A stretch of DNA of 64,000 nucleotides from Meghimatium bilineatum (GCA_034231615.1 CM067298.1:49140787-49204786); one strand, 5' to 3'; counted from the first letter of the stretch, positions 1 to 12,463 are shown. The notes: generated from the letters alone by a model not told the origin. Made by a program: numbers and translations.

Positions 1-195
1 GGAATATCGATCTGTGTAGTTTAGTGTCATCACAAATCAGATGAAAGGAAGTCAGCGTGCTCATTCTGTGTCAAGTCATGTTAGAGACAGTAAAAACAAC
101 ACACCTTCAGTCTTCTGCATATCTTACTAAACTGCCCAAACACATACGACATCACTATATATCAATATCCACTTCCAAAAAAAAAATAAAGCCTT

Positions 196-395
196 TACAC
201 ATCTCAACAACCTCTTCCAACAGATAAAACATTAACAAATCTCAACAAACTTTCGATAAATAAGATATCAATAGCTCCCATTAAACTCAACAGTTAAGGC
301 ATCAACAAACTCTTTAGACTGAAAGGACATCACCAGATCTTAACAAACTATTTCAATAGATAAGGCATCCGCATATCTCAAAAGATACGATAAAC
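196..395. repeat. Degenerate A-rich minisatellite
   Basis: Loose tandem array built from words like CATCAACAAACTC and GATAAGGCATC, recurring roughly every 30-40 bp. The units are too diverged to give a clean consensus. No coding sense was seen in it or in the first 195 bases of the window. Confidence 0.35.
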
Positions 396-418
396 AGATT
401 TCAATAATCATTCTAAAC

Positions 419-674
419 CAGTGTTTTCCAACATGCCCCACGGGATGGGGGGGGGGCAATTTTATTGTCCATGGGAACAATTTAATTGTTCCAAAAAAGG
501 GAGAGGGGGGGGGGGGGCAATTTTATTGTCCATGGGAACAATTTAATTGTTCCAAAAAAGGATAATACAACTTTTGAATATTAAAAAATATGTATATGTT
601 ACATAGAATATCATCCTCATTGAAGAAAGACTTAGATTGGGGCATAATGGGAAAAAAATGTTGGGGAAACACTG
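419..674 (+). mobile_element. hAT-like miniature element, copy 1
   Basis: The left end reads CAGTGTTTTCCAACATGCC and the right end is its approximate inverted complement, finishing GTTGGGGAAACACTG. CAGTG termini followed by TTTCCCAAC-like sequence are typical of hAT elements. The interior carries a tandem duplication of about 58 bp containing GGGGCAATTTTATTGTCC, with poly-G runs between the copies. It has no transposase, so it is non-autonomous. The middle, with AATATGTATATGTTACATAG, is shared with the copy at 63441 in opposite orientation. The 8-bp flanks here are not a convincing target duplication. Confidence 0.6.
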
Positions 675-1026
675 CTCTTCAAAGAAAGGCATCAAAGTAT
701 CATAGTCATGAATCTAAGACCTTAAAGAGAACATGTCAAGCTGAATGATGACGGACTCATCCAATTCGTGGACATGACAAAAACAGACATTTATGTTTCC
801 GTGTGCACACGACAAGGAAGCATATATCAATCTGGATTCCTAATTATCTAATAATTTCAACAAATATACGAGCTTGGGAAAAAAAAAGAAGAAGCATTTG
901 ACGTCATCATTTATCTTCATTACCACACAGAAATGGATATGGTTGGCGTTAACTGCTGAGCAGAAGTCGAGAATATTAACGTATATCGTAAACTGTTGTG
1001 TAGAGTTGGTCATTACGGAAACAAAT

Positions 1027-1275
1027 GGAAGCAAAGAATAGTAATACTGTTATCTAGCATGCATGGATTAGGAGGTGACACAGGAGATTTTTAAAGTGGC
1101 ATTATCTGTTCCATAAGATCAAAGTGACCCAGAAGTCATGCTGGCGTCGGATGTGTCCGGTCAAAAGTCGCAGATATCGCAGCTAAGATGTAAACCGCGG
1201 AACAACGTATTCCGATCCTCGGACTACTTCCTACTAATCTGCAGGAGTATGAGAATGAGAGCGGAAGAAGAAAGT
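1027..1275 (+). mobile_element. SINE family A, diverged copy
   Basis: Recognisable A-family landmarks in order: AGCAAAGAATAG, CATGCATGGAT, GACCCAGAAGTCATGC, TCGGATGTGTC, CGCAGATATCGCAGC, TAATCTGCAGGAG and a GAAGAAGAAA tail. The 5' end of the module is eroded. No clear target duplication was seen. Confidence 0.7.
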
Positions 1276-1457
1276 AAATGGCAATACAACACACGAGCAT
1301 AAGACGAAAACAATAAGTTAAGGAAGCACACTAACTATACAGGACAAACGGAACTACAAAACTATCGGATCTGACATACAATGTATGTCGATTATCTTTC
1401 CTATGACTTCTTGTTCGTTCAGCAGCTCGTATCTCTGTCATTAAAATGTCAGAACAC

Positions 1458-1735
1458 GCCCGTGTGATGTCGAGGCCCGAAATGGGAGCAAAGAATAGCA
1501 ACACTGTTTACCTTCCATGCATGTCGTACGAGGCGACTAAGGAGGTTATGGGATCGAGTTGGCTGTCCCATCCCATATAGGGTCAGTGACCCAAAGCCAT
1601 ACTGAAGTCGGATGTGTCAGGCCGAAAGGCGCAGATATCGCAGCAAAGCTGTAAACCATGGCACAACGCATTCCGTTCTCCGGGCTACATCCAGCTAAAC
1701 TGCAGCAGTTTGAGAACGAACGCAGAAGAAGAAGA
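1458..1735 (+). mobile_element. SINE family A, full-length copy with target duplication
   Basis: Complete long-form copy running from the CGCCCGTGTG head to the GAAGAAGAAG tail. It is flanked by imperfect 12-bp direct repeats, ATGTCAGAACAC (1446-1457) and ATGACAGAACAG (1736-1747), 10 of 12 identical. The open frame reading through it on the minus strand is an accident of the repeat: similar frames occur in other copies. Confidence 0.88.
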
Positions 1736-1817
1736 ATGACAGAACAGCACTGATAGATGTACAAGATATGTATGAAAACCAGTAAGTACCACACAGTAGG
1801 ATATGGCTGTGGTCAAA

Positions 1818-1927
1818 CCTTAAAAAATGACATTTGACTTTTACCTTGATTTTCATTGGTTGTTACACAAAGTATAATCATAGTGACCAAGATAGTCACG
1901 GGAATAACCTAGGAGTCATTGGAAAGG
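1818..1927. mobile_element. Foldback (palindromic) element, family a
   Basis: Inverted arms of about 45 bp: CATTTGACTTTTACCTTGAT on the left and, reading the other strand from the right, a related GACTCCTAGGTTATTCCCGTG. The centre contains ACACAAAGTATAATCATAGT, shared with copies near 18.5 kb and 35 kb. No coding capacity, so probably a miniature inverted-repeat DNA element. Confidence 0.6.
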
Positions 1928-2409
1928 CTTCTTTTCCCGTTAGTCAATATGTATTATATTGTCGATGGTCACGGTTCACTTCGTACGGAACATATAAGTC
2001 AAGTGCATAGGCATGGGGAGGAGAAGAGGGGTGATTATAGGTGTAATTATCTCCCAAATTCCGCTAAAATTGTTCAATACAGTAATATACAAAATGGTGA
2101 TACGTTCACTTTCCCAGCGGTTTTCCCAAAATTAGAAAACATAAAAAACATCTCAAATGCGAAACAGACTAGCAATTTGTATCTAAGAGACTCTTTGCTT
2201 TAGCGAAGTCGTATCCATCACTGCCTCCCAAACCTCCCCCACCTCATAGAAGATACAATATGTACGCCTATTTTCTCAGTTTGCAACGTTAAAGAATATA
2301 GATAATTTGTGCTATACATTTTCTAAACATAGTTATATGGAGAACGATATTTGTAGTCTGATGTTCCACTTGGAGCAAGAAGGATTTTTTTTTCAATAAA
2401 GATAAATCT

Positions 2410-2559
2410 TCTTCAGCGTTCATTCTCAAACTCCCATTGGATCTCTCTTGCAGCAGGACAATGTCCTTACTAGATTTCAAGCATGATATAGTCCAGGGAA
2501 TGGAAAAGTGTTATGTCGCCGTTTTATTTGCTTATGGCACGACACATCCGTCTTCGGCG
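2410..2559 (-). mobile_element. SINE family B, full-length copy with perfect target duplication
   Basis: A 150-bp copy. In sense orientation it begins CGCCGAAGACGGATGTG, has the conserved GACACAACG-like centre (here mutated) and ends GAACGCTGAAG. It is flanked by a perfect 12-bp direct repeat AAAGATAAATCT at 2398-2409 and 2560-2571. This copy defines both ends of family B. Confidence 0.88.
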
Positions 2560-2892
2560 AAAGATAAATCTAAGTGTAGTACTGTTTCTCAACACTGATG
2601 CATTCTGGATAGTACGAGATTATGTTCGTAATTTTAGAGATAAACTGAAAATTAGGGGGTGATGTGGTCTGCAACATCTGCTTTTTAAGATTTAACTGGT
2701 ACTCACTTTCTGAAACTGGGTGCACCAGGAAACCTCTTGGTCGTGAACAAATCCTGGTGTACAATCTAAACGTAAACATGTTCACGGACACGGAAATGCT
2801 CAGTGTAAACAGCAAAAGAATGTTCATAGAAGACACGATCCGTGACCAATCACAAATATAAAACCTACGAAAAGAATTCAAATACGCTTTTT

Positions 2893-3008
2893 GGGTCATG
2901 TTAATGACTATTTCCGTGATTTTCGTTGGTCAAAATGTACATTCTTTGTGTCATATGTTAGCGGGTCAACGAAATGCACATGAATAATAAAAACATGACT
3001 CAAAAGGC
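2893..3008. mobile_element. Foldback element, family a, diverged copy
   Basis: The left arm includes GACTATTTCCGTGATTTTCG and TTGGTCA; the right arm ends AACATGACTC. The centre keeps CTTTGTGTCA. It belongs to the same palindromic family as 1818-1927, but the arms are more eroded. Confidence 0.45.
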
Positions 3009-3137
3009 TTGTTTGAATTCTGTTGGTAGGTCTTCTATTGGCGAACATCACGCAATATCTGAGAAGTGCGAACATGGACACTAACTCACAAGTATCATGA
3101 TCTACTTTAGACAGGCCTGTGCGCAGCATAATTACAC

Positions 3138-3242
3138 TAGGCCACTCCGATTATAATTGTGGTTTTTATTGGATGGCGAAAGTAAATAGAAAAGTATAAA
3201 TAAATTATCAATGAAAATTACAAAAACAGTCGGAGTGGCCTA
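3138..3242. mobile_element. Foldback element, family b (TA-flanked MITE candidate)
   Basis: Terminal inverted repeats TAGGCCACTCCGA and TCGGAGTGGCCTA are perfect over 13 bp. Weaker pairing continues inward (GTTTTTATTGG versus CAATGAAAATTAC). The ends start and stop with TA, which would fit a Tc1/mariner-type TA target duplication. Total length is 105 bp and nothing is encoded. Confidence 0.6.
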
Positions 3243-3460
3243 AGGTAGTGACGCTGCACACTTTCTCGTATAAGGTATGTCACGATAATATATCCACATT
3301 TTTTCTTTAACCACGACATCCGTGTTAGGAGACATAAGGAAAGTTTAAAATGACAGGAAAAAGTAAACGCACCAACAATCACTATCTAGTTGTTTAGTTC
3401 TAAGGAAGTTTAAAGTTAAAGTAGTCGACCTTCTCATATATTTATTGCTCACTTCATTTT

Positions 3461-3680
3461 CTTCTTCTGTGTTCTTTCTCAGACTTGTACTACCTATTAG
3501 CGAGCTGTGGTCCGAAGAATGAAATGCGTTGTGTCATGGTTTATAACGTGACTGAGACATCTACGCCTTTCAGGATGACAAATTCTTCTTCAGCATGGCT
3601 TCAAGTTTACTTTAACATTTAAAAAAAAAGTTAAATTCGCATCCAAAATTTCCTTAGTCGCATGTTGTGACACGTATGGC
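3461..3680 (-). mobile_element. SINE family A, degraded copy
   Basis: It starts with CTTCTTCTGTGTTCTTTCTC, then GAATGAAATGCGTTGTGTCA and CTTCAGCATGGCTTC. A low-similarity stretch leads to TTTCCTTAGTCGCATG, which matches the long-form 5' module. An old copy; no target duplication was recognised. Confidence 0.6.
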
Positions 3681-3804
3681 ATATCACAGTCAGGCTATTC
3701 TTTGATTATCTATCGAACAAGGACAAATAATTAGTACTAATTGATTGATCTAGACGTTGACGATATATCTCATACCTGTCACATGTTCAAACAGTGTCTT
3801 CTTA

Positions 3805-5216
3805 TTTAGTAAGACATATTGTAATAATCCTTAAAGGGGGAGGGGCAGAGAAGTCGACTACCGTACATATCGACTATTTGAGACTCGACGGCGAATAATG
3901 TGTTACACAAGGGCGGCAGTAAAATTATAATCCAATAGTTCAAACGTTAAAATACGAGTAGCCAAAAGCAAATCCTCTTCCAAAACATGTCTTCCCCCCT
4001 CCCTCCCCCCTCAAACATAAATGGATGTTTCAATGCAACATTTCTTTATCAAACACTGCACAATGTATACAGTATCTACTATCTATTGTCTTTTCTACAA
4101 ATGTTGTTTGGCGTCGTGGTGAGTTGAAGTCTTCTGTCTTTGGCCATCTTTGTTGCGTTTGTCATGATTAGGCCGTGCTTTTTAACAATCTCTCTTGATA
4201 GAATATTCCCATCTTGCTCGTGGAATCATGCTTTGTAGCAGTTCTTTCTGCCGGCTGGTTGTGATGGCTACATTCGCATAAGAAAGCCGAACCAGTTGAT
4301 CTGTTGTCTCTCTATATACTGTTTGCATGATACGGTCTTTACTATCTTTTTGATGTCTTCATTTCTCATTCGGGCTCTTCTCGTGACGTTTATAGTTTTC
4401 CCCAGGCATTTCATCTCACATGTTGTAATCTTTCTCATTAGTGTTTTTGTCAGGCACTGTAAATATAACGTTGGAATAGAGATGGTGCTTCTTATATATC
4501 GTTTGGTCGCCATGTTGATAGCAGGGTTTTTAAGCAGCGGTGACAGTTAAAGCTTTTGCTTTTTGACACCTCATTTCAATGTCTGTAAAATTTGCTGTCC
4601 TCTGTAAAAAATAATTCCTAGATATTTAAATTTTGATGTCTGTTGTAGTTTTGTGTGGCTAACATACATATTTAGCTCTTCTGTTGCTCTGTATATTTTC
4701 ATATGTTCTGTTGTTTTTGATGTGTTTAATTTGATATTGTATTGTTCGCGGACTGCCTGTAATGATTTCATGTCTTTGTTTTTATATTAAAGACCTTGAT
4801 CATCTGCGAATAGTTGATCGTACAGAGATTTACTTGAGACTTGTTGTTACTGTAATGTGTTTATCTCTTTAGCTATCATATCCACAGAAAACGTCTAAAA
4901 GCAGCGAGTGACATGTTGAACGCTGGAAGTAGGTAGACCATTATTGTTTAATTATGTTGATCACTTCTCGTTTCTGCAAGTTCACAGAACCGTTACGCGT
5001 TTGTGTGTGTATACTACATAGACACATCTGAAGAATTGTCTGCCCAGGTACATATTACACCTACAGAGGCCAAGTTCTAAAATCCGAAAATTATAAAGTA
5101 TTATTTTCTAGAGAACGTGTAATATGGGTATAAAATAGTCGACATGTATAGTAGTCGAATTGTATGTGCCTCGTTCTCCCTTTTTTTAAAGGATTATTAC
5201 AATATGTCTTACTAAA
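3805..5216. other. 1.4-kb region bounded by long inverted repeats
   Basis: The left arm (3805-3880) and right arm (5132-5216) are inverted copies of each other. Both contain TTAGTAAGACATATTGTAAT and a run of GTCGACTA / TCGACTATTT words. The interior holds the LINE fragment listed separately plus short unassigned flanks. This could be a foldback transposon that captured LINE sequence, or two MITEs in opposite orientation. No target duplication was recognised outside the arms. Confidence 0.55.
4120..4900 (-). mobile_element. LINE fragment: C-terminal part of reverse transcriptase ORF
   Basis: Two minus-strand frames carry the post-catalytic part of a non-LTR reverse transcriptase ORF. The upstream frame (4571-4771) has the KFKYLGIIF motif that follows the catalytic box. 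The downstream frame (4268-4513) has ITTCEMKCLGKTINVTRR and RNEDIKK, then QQINWFGFLMRM, matching the W-x-G-H-x-x-R-M motif near the C-terminus. Frames change between segments and a catalytic YADD was not found, so this is a dead 5'-truncated copy. Residual coding similarity may continue to about 4120. Confidence 0.72.
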
Positions 5217-6679
<1,463 letters not shown>

Positions 6680-6699
6680 ATAATAATAGAGAGATCTAT

Positions 6700-7262
6700 A
6701 GAGGTTAAAACAGAGCTGTACCTCTATTTTATAGACTATATAAAAGCATTTGATAAAGTTAAACATAGTAGAAAATCAATTTGGCCCTTTTAAACAAATA
6801 AAGCAAGGAGTTACACAGGGATGTGTACTTTCACCAGACAGTGTTCTCTTTATACAGTGAAAACATAATGTGTGCAATAGTTGATATCCCTGGAATATCA
6901 GTAGGAGGACATAACATAAATAATAAGAGATATGCAAATGAGATTATTCTTATTGCGAAAAGTGAGGAAGACCTTCAAGAATTAATTAATGTAGTAGTCA
7001 CATACAGTAAAGAGAAAGGCCCCTTTCTAAATATCAAGAAAACAGAAGTAATGGTTATTTCAAAGAAACAAAATAACAAAACTTGCAATATCAAAGTGAA
7101 TGATATCATGTTAAAACAGGTACACCAATTCGAATATTTAGGTACAATGATTACAGCAGATGAAAGACGTTCAACAGAAATAAGAAGCAGAATAGGAGAG
7201 GCAAAAACAACATTCACAAAAATGAAAAATATATTGTGTAATATGACTGTGTCATTAGAAGT
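6700..7262 (+). mobile_element. LINE fragment: reverse transcriptase palm, broken
   Basis: The sequence encodes FIDYIKAFDKVKH (RT motif A region). A deletion follows, then KQGVTQGCVLSP (RT motif B), a frameshift, then a frame starting near 6823 with RYANEIILIAKSEEDLQE. In that frame the catalytic YADD has become YANE. It continues with LNIKKTEVMVISKK and HQFEYLGTMITADER. Order and motifs are those of a non-LTR retrotransposon RT; the changed catalytic box and frameshift make it inactive. The same lineage recurs at about 44.8 kb, where the STEIRSRIG motif is shared. Confidence 0.8.
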
Positions 7263-7267
7263 GTTCT

Positions 7268-7464
7268 GTCCAGTAAAAATTACAGTGTTTTGTTCGTGTT
7301 AGCTGTCCAGTACACGTTAAATTTTTTTTGTGTGTTAGCTGTCCAGTACAAATTACACTGTTTTGTTGTGTTAGCTGTCCAGCACACTTTACACTGTTTT
7401 GTTCGTGTTAGCTGTCCAGTACACGTTACAGTGTTCTGTTTGTGTTAGCTGTCCAGTACATGTT
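7268..7464. repeat. Minisatellite, about 37-bp unit, 5.4 copies
   Basis: Tandem units begin GTCCAGTACACGTTACA and continue TGTTTTGTTCGTGTTAGCT. Units vary from 36 to 37 bp. The array begins right where similarity to the RT fragment stops, so it may have grown from a LINE 3' region or at the insertion edge. Confidence 0.88.
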
Positions 7465-8266
7465 CTTCGTCTTGTTTGTGCTCCCCCCTAAACCACCCTG
7501 ACTTTCCTTTTACGTCCTACATAGAGTTAACACCATCCACTCTGATTTATTTCCAGTGCCCCTTCAAGACATCCACCAGCTCTTTTTCAGAGCTTGAGGT
7601 CACATAGGCTATACTTCCCCCGATTCTTGTTTAGTTAACGCCAAGACCTCCACCTATTCTTTTTCATGTCTTTTAGTCCTCCTTTTGATACACTTGAACG
7701 GAAGAAAGTTCACCACAGAAGACACTTGGTACAATGGATGTCATTTAGCAATAATTGCATGCACGGTTATTTCATTTGAGTTCAGAATAAAAGTTCACAC
7801 AAAGATAAGTCAACACGGCAGATATAACCATATCAACTCCGGCATTAGGTTGAAAGTGTCGTGTCTCAGCATGATTCTTTAATCCCTCATTTAACAATCA
7901 ATAAGTTACATCTAAAACGGGATAACTTCTTGCAATCATGCACACCACTTTTCATCACAGCATTTTGAACCAGACTGTACCTCCCTTTTTCTTTTCCTAT
8001 TTGTTTTACAGACTACAGGGATTCAATGCAAACTGTTACTACTACCAACAATATGACGAAATAGTTGGATAGACCTTAGTCAGCTCAGACTCCCTGACAA
8101 TGGTTTAGTCCGCAGTGCACCATCTAACCAGTTATAATAATAAATACTACTAATAATGATAATTATACAATTATGCACATCGTGTAAAAGGAAGATATTA
8201 CTTTTTGTTATTGTTTAGTGTTTATGCATTACTAATACAATATGCAGCATGGGCAGTGTAACTTCC
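7465..8266. other. No recognisable gene or repeat
   Basis: Pyrimidine-rich at first (7470-7690), then AT-rich. The 65-codon frame at 7685 has no recognisable motif and no support as a gene. Confidence 0.4.
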
Positions 8267-8340
8267 ACAGGGCTCGAACCGCGACTTAGTTCGCGCGAAT
8301 CAGGATTGTGATACTGTCTCACTAACCTCTATGCCAAAAG
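8267..8340 (-). mobile_element. tRNA-like sequence, probable SINE head
   Basis: Read on the minus strand it has an A-box-like segment around GCATAGAGGTTAGTGAGAC and a good B-box GGTTCGAGCCC about 45 bp later. Stems are not fully paired and no intact cloverleaf was found, so a SINE-derived tRNA-like head is more likely than a working tRNA gene. Confidence 0.45.
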
Positions 8341-8894
8341 AAAGCATTCACTCACTCTACTACTCGCCGTCTTTTAGAGGCATGCAAAAATAGTCAATTA
8401 CTTGCCTTGTACTAATGTGCGTATGGGTGCTTTAGTCTCCTGTGAAGCTATAGGCGCATTCCGATCTCCTAGTTCACGGTAGATGATCAAGTAGTGATAA
8501 AAAACATCTGCTCATGAAAGTCGGACGATATATATTGTCTATCTTAACGGCGGCCACGAGAGCTTTCAACTAGTCCCAAGTAGCTACAAGCGCTCAGCAG
8601 ACGTCTTGAAACAAAGACCCGATGATGGGATACCGCTCTCCTGGGATTTACAGGCCCTCAGGTAGACGCGCGTGCGAGTAAAACACGTCACGTGATCGTG
8701 ATATATCTCAGTACTAAAGTTATTTCTTTTATTTACAGAGGCTAGGGTTACTTGGACCAGTCATGGCTTGCTCCACCAACTTGTCTCTTGGTTATGCTAG
8801 TGATTCCGAGGTTAAATTACTTTTACAAATTTATATTTCACTCGTTATCTCCGGGGGCCCTTCAATCATGCCGTTATATATTTTGGAGCCACTA

Positions 8895-9010
8895 TATAGT
8901 GATGGTCTGGCTCTGTGACGGCGAGATATAGAGCGCGTCTGTGACGACCAATTTACTTGGTTCAAATCCCACCAAAGGCAATTATGCATCGGACCATTCA
9001 GTTAGCAAGA
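8895..9010 (+). mobile_element. tRNA-like SINE, family J
   Basis: Contains GGCTCTGTGACGGCGAG (A-box region), TATAGAGCGCGTCT, and a B-box GGTTCAAATCCCACC. A second copy at about 42.66-42.82 kb on the other strand shares GGCTCTGTGGCGGGGAG, TATAGAGCGCGTCTC and CTGGTTCAATCC. Two dispersed, similarly diverged copies indicate a SINE rather than a tRNA gene. Confidence 0.62.
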
Positions 9011-9372
9011 ACTAACTACGATGTCACAGTAAGGGGGTTGTCCATAAACATTGCCTTAGATGCATCTTCATCAAGGAGAGGGGGTTTTGTTTAACAATAC
9101 GGTAATCAGCCCTCCCTCGTGTCCAATTTCCTTTTTTTTCATGAAAATATTTGATGACCTTTTTACAGACAATCGTTACGGGGGCGGGGAGTATTTACCC
9201 ATATATTGACTAAATTTCGAGTACAGGGAATGGTGTGATTTCCTGTGGTGGGGAAGGGCAATTGGGTACTCTAAAACCCCTCATCTTTATTTACGGACTT
9301 GATAGTTGTATTTCCTTAGGGATTTTCCGTCAGGAGCTAATTAACACTAGTACAACATTTTTTTTTTTTTAG

Positions 9373-9530
9373 TGAAAACCCTAGGAATTGCGAGCGATTA
9401 GCTCTTACTTCCTATGTGTAGTGGGGTGGTTTTTCTGAGCTTTCTTCCCCAGGAGACTTCAGCTTTCAGCATAGATGAAATGTGTAATGCTTTTTGAAGG
9501 AGCCTTCTACTCAGATGGAGTAGAACTTTA
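9373..9530 (+). repeat. Dispersed repeat family H, left half
   Basis: Shares CCTAGGAATTGCGAGCGATT, AGCTCTTACTTCCTATGTG, GGTGGTTTTTCTGAGCTTTC and GAAGGAGCCTTCTACTCA with the longer copy at 43.16-43.45 kb. It is preceded by a T run. Only the left half is present. No coding capacity. Confidence 0.7.
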
Positions 9531-9583
9531 AAAAAGTCATTTTCTAGAATAGTCTTGTGCGGTGATCTCACGAATCGTCACTT

Positions 9584-9857
9584 CTTCTTCTTATGCGTTC
9601 TATCTTAAACTCCTTCAGATTAGCAGGGTGTAGTCCGGAGAACGGAATGAGTTGTGTCATGTTTACAGCAGTTCTGCGATATCTGCGCCTTTCGACCTGA
9701 CACATCCGACTTCAGCATGGTATTGGGTCACTGATCCTATATGGGATGGGACAGCTAACTCCATCCCATAACCTCCTTAGTCGCCTTTTACGACATGCGT
9801 GGAAAGTAAACAGTGTTGCTATTCTTTGTTCCCCTTTCGGGCCTCGGCAACGCACGG
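9584..9857 (-). mobile_element. SINE family A, full-length copy with 14-bp target duplication
   Basis: Long-form copy, antisense on the plus strand, from the CTT-rich tail to the CGGACG head. Direct repeats ACGAATCGTCACTT at 9570-9583 and 9858-9871 flank it exactly; the outer bases overlap the tail and head slightly. This is one of the clearest proofs that A is mobile. Confidence 0.9.
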
Positions 9858-10336
9858 ACGAATCGTCACTTATCTTGGCATATCTATCGTTGTCCGCATT
9901 TCTCATTGGCTGACGACGAAAGGTTTTGGTAAAAATGGGAAATCTCAGTAATGATTAATGACAAACAAACTCCTCTCACTATAACGTCGTAATTATTAAG
10001 TCCTTATTCATATACAGATGTCCGTGGTCTAAGTGACGAATTTATCGCATACTGGAGAAAAATTTAAAGATATAATTGGCACAAATAAACAGCACAATAT
10101 AGCTTCAGAATGGCTTTTGAATCACTTTGGCCGATGTCATCTTCGCCTATATCTATAGATGCATTTTATTATATTAATGATAGGCCCCGGCATTTCTATT
10201 CATTGCTTTCCCCTGCAACGACATACTATTCATATTACTTTAACTGAGCCATAATTAGTAATAGTAATTGATGTTTACCATGCATAGGACGTGTCGTTGG
10301 TGGGTTATAAAGTTGTGCTGTCTTATCAGGAATCAT

Positions 10337-10451
10337 CCTTCTAAAGTGAAGAATTTGACTTTTCCCTTAATTTTCATTGGTCATTGTGTATACTTTGTGT
10401 TAAAAAACCAATGAAAATGATGGGAAAAGTCAAATGAGTCGCGTTAGAAAG
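10337..10451. mobile_element. Foldback element, family a, well-preserved arms
   Basis: The left arm has TTTGACTTTTCCCTTAATTT and TCATTGGT; the right arm has ACCAATGAAAATGATGGGAA and AAGTCAAATGAGTC, its inverse complement. The loop has ACTTTGTGTT. Non-coding palindromic element of 115 bp. Confidence 0.68.
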
Positions 10452-10707
10452 ATTAATCCCAATTTATCCAACAGGTCTTATATTGTCAATAGTTACAGCT
10501 TTTAAATAGTCACAGCTTTTAAACTATTATTGAGTTTCTTGGACCTAGTTACACTTTTCATTAATCTTGCCAACGGTTTGTGAAAAGTTTCATTTTAGGC
10601 CAGTCATCGAAATCCCAACAATTTCCCGGCGATTCTGTACTATTTGAATACACAAAAACAGGAATAAATATATATATATAAATTTAAAATAATCATAAGA
10701 AATATTC

Positions 10708-10775
10708 TTGATTAGGAACCAGCATCACAGCACGGAGTGGGGGGAAATGTCCGCATTCCCATAAATGATTAGATA
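10708..10775 (-). mobile_element. Possible LINE 3' fragment (RNase H lineage)
   Basis: On the minus strand it can be read as a degraded HLWEC motif with GC-rich context, resembling the HLWECPTC segment near the 3' end of the RNase H-bearing lineage at 18.6 and 34.4 kb. Short and diverged, so tentative. Confidence 0.35.
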
Positions 10776-10920
10776 GACAGTCCATCAGTCATTTGCAAGC
10801 ACATAGGGCCTAAGTTCGGTGTCAACGCCAGATATTGGTTACTCGTTCTTTATATCTTTCAAGAAAGGACGCACTTTATCTCTTCTGCCTTCATAACAAT
10901 CATCGACAATCTCTGAAAAT

Positions 10921-11748
10921 GTACATTGTCGATTCAGCATTATTTTATCACTTTGTAGTGATCCCATAACATTGTCAATTCAGCATTATTTTATCACTTT
11001 GTAGTGATCCCATAACATTGTCAATTCAGCATTATTTTATCACTTTGTAGTGATCCCATAACATTGCCAATTCAGCATTATTTATCACTTTGAAGTGATC
11101 CCAAAACATTGTCAATTCGGCATTATTTTATCACTTTGTAGTGATCCCATAACATTGTCAATTCAGCAATATCTTATCACTTTGTAGTGATCCCATAACA
11201 TTGTCAATTCAACATTATTTTATCACTTTGTAGTGATCCCATAACATTGTCAATTCAGCATTATCTTATCACTTTGTAGTGATCCCATAACATTGTCAAT
11301 TCAGCATTACTTTATCACTTTGTAGTGATCCCATAACATTGTCAATTCAGCATTATCTTATCACTTTGTAGTGATCCCATAACATTGTCAATTCAGCATT
11401 ACTTTATCACTTTGTAGTGATCCCATAACATTGTCAATTCAGCAGTATTTATCACTTTGTAGTGATCCCAAAACATTGTCAATTCAGCATTATCTTATCA
11501 CTTTGTAGTGATCCCATAACATTGTCAATTCAGCATTACTTTATCACTTTGTAGTGATCCCATAACATTGTCAATTCAGCATTATCTTATCACTTTGTAG
11601 TGATCCCATAACATTGTCAATTCAGCATAATTTTATCACTTTGTAGTGATCCCATAACATTGTCAATTCAGCATTATCTTATCACTAGGTAGTGATCCCA
11701 TAACATTGTTAATTCAGCATTATTTTATCACTTTGTAGTGATCCCATA
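10921..11748. repeat. Satellite array, 46-bp unit, about 18 copies
   Basis: The consensus unit contains ACATTGTCAATTCAGCATTA, then a palindromic stretch ATCACTTTGTAGTGAT, then CCCATA. Most units are 46 bp, a few 44-45 bp. In the right half, units carrying ATCTTATC and ACTTTATC alternate, suggesting growth by dimers of about 92 bp. Homogeneity is high for most units, so expansion was probably recent. Confidence 0.97.
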
Positions 11749-12463
11749 AATGCGCTAGTTATCTCAGCTCTTCCTCTGCTTATCACTGCCATATCCACTA
11801 TAATTATTACCTGCCAATGCATCAGCTTTCGTTACAGACATGCCAAACAACAGTGAAATCCCTTTACAGCTCATTCACTAATAACAATATTGTCTATTCA
11901 ACAATACTTTTTCAAATCTACAATTAATTATTTAACGTATATAATTGTACATATCGAATTGTGGTTATTACATCACAATTTAATTTGTATTGATCAAATT
12001 CTGTTCATATTTAAGGATCCCACTGTGCAAGCTGTGTTTTAACAACACTTTACGTTTAGGTACATATCCCAGCTGTGAAAGATAAACACATACTCAGTAA
12101 TAACAATATGAGAAAAACAGGAAGCTGTCACAGAATGTATAGTGGTGGCTATTTCCACTGTACCTGTAAACCGTGCTTGTGCTCCGAACAATTTTTATGT
12201 TGTGAATGGAGATAACATGAGTTGGCTATATCTTCTAGAATAGATTATAGCAGACAGGTCGTATTTGGGGGTGGAACTTAGCAAATAAATCAGTCGGTAA
12301 CGTGTGTCTCCTGTCTTCCTCTAAGAGCTCTGCAGTTATGCACTTGTGATAGATTCATCCTGCTGATATGCCTGAGATATCAGTTCTTCTCTTATGATGC
12401 TGGTAGCATATCATATTCGGTACGTCTTGATCAAACGCCGCAATATTTAGCTGTAGTAATATT
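11749..12463. other. No recognisable gene or repeat
   Basis: Unique-looking AT-rich DNA between the satellite and a hexanucleotide microsatellite. No open frame of note. Confidence 0.4.

Noticed and set aside
8895..9010. Functional tRNA genes at 8.27, 8.9, 24.4, 29.5, 35.4, 42.7, 43.5, 46.9 and 61.4 kb
   Set aside because: A- and B-boxes are visible but stems do not form intact cloverleaves, several recur as diverged dispersed copies, and SINE-like bodies follow the heads.
10921..11748. CRISPR-like array
   Set aside because: Units are contiguous without unique spacers and lie in eukaryotic, LINE-rich DNA; it is a satellite.
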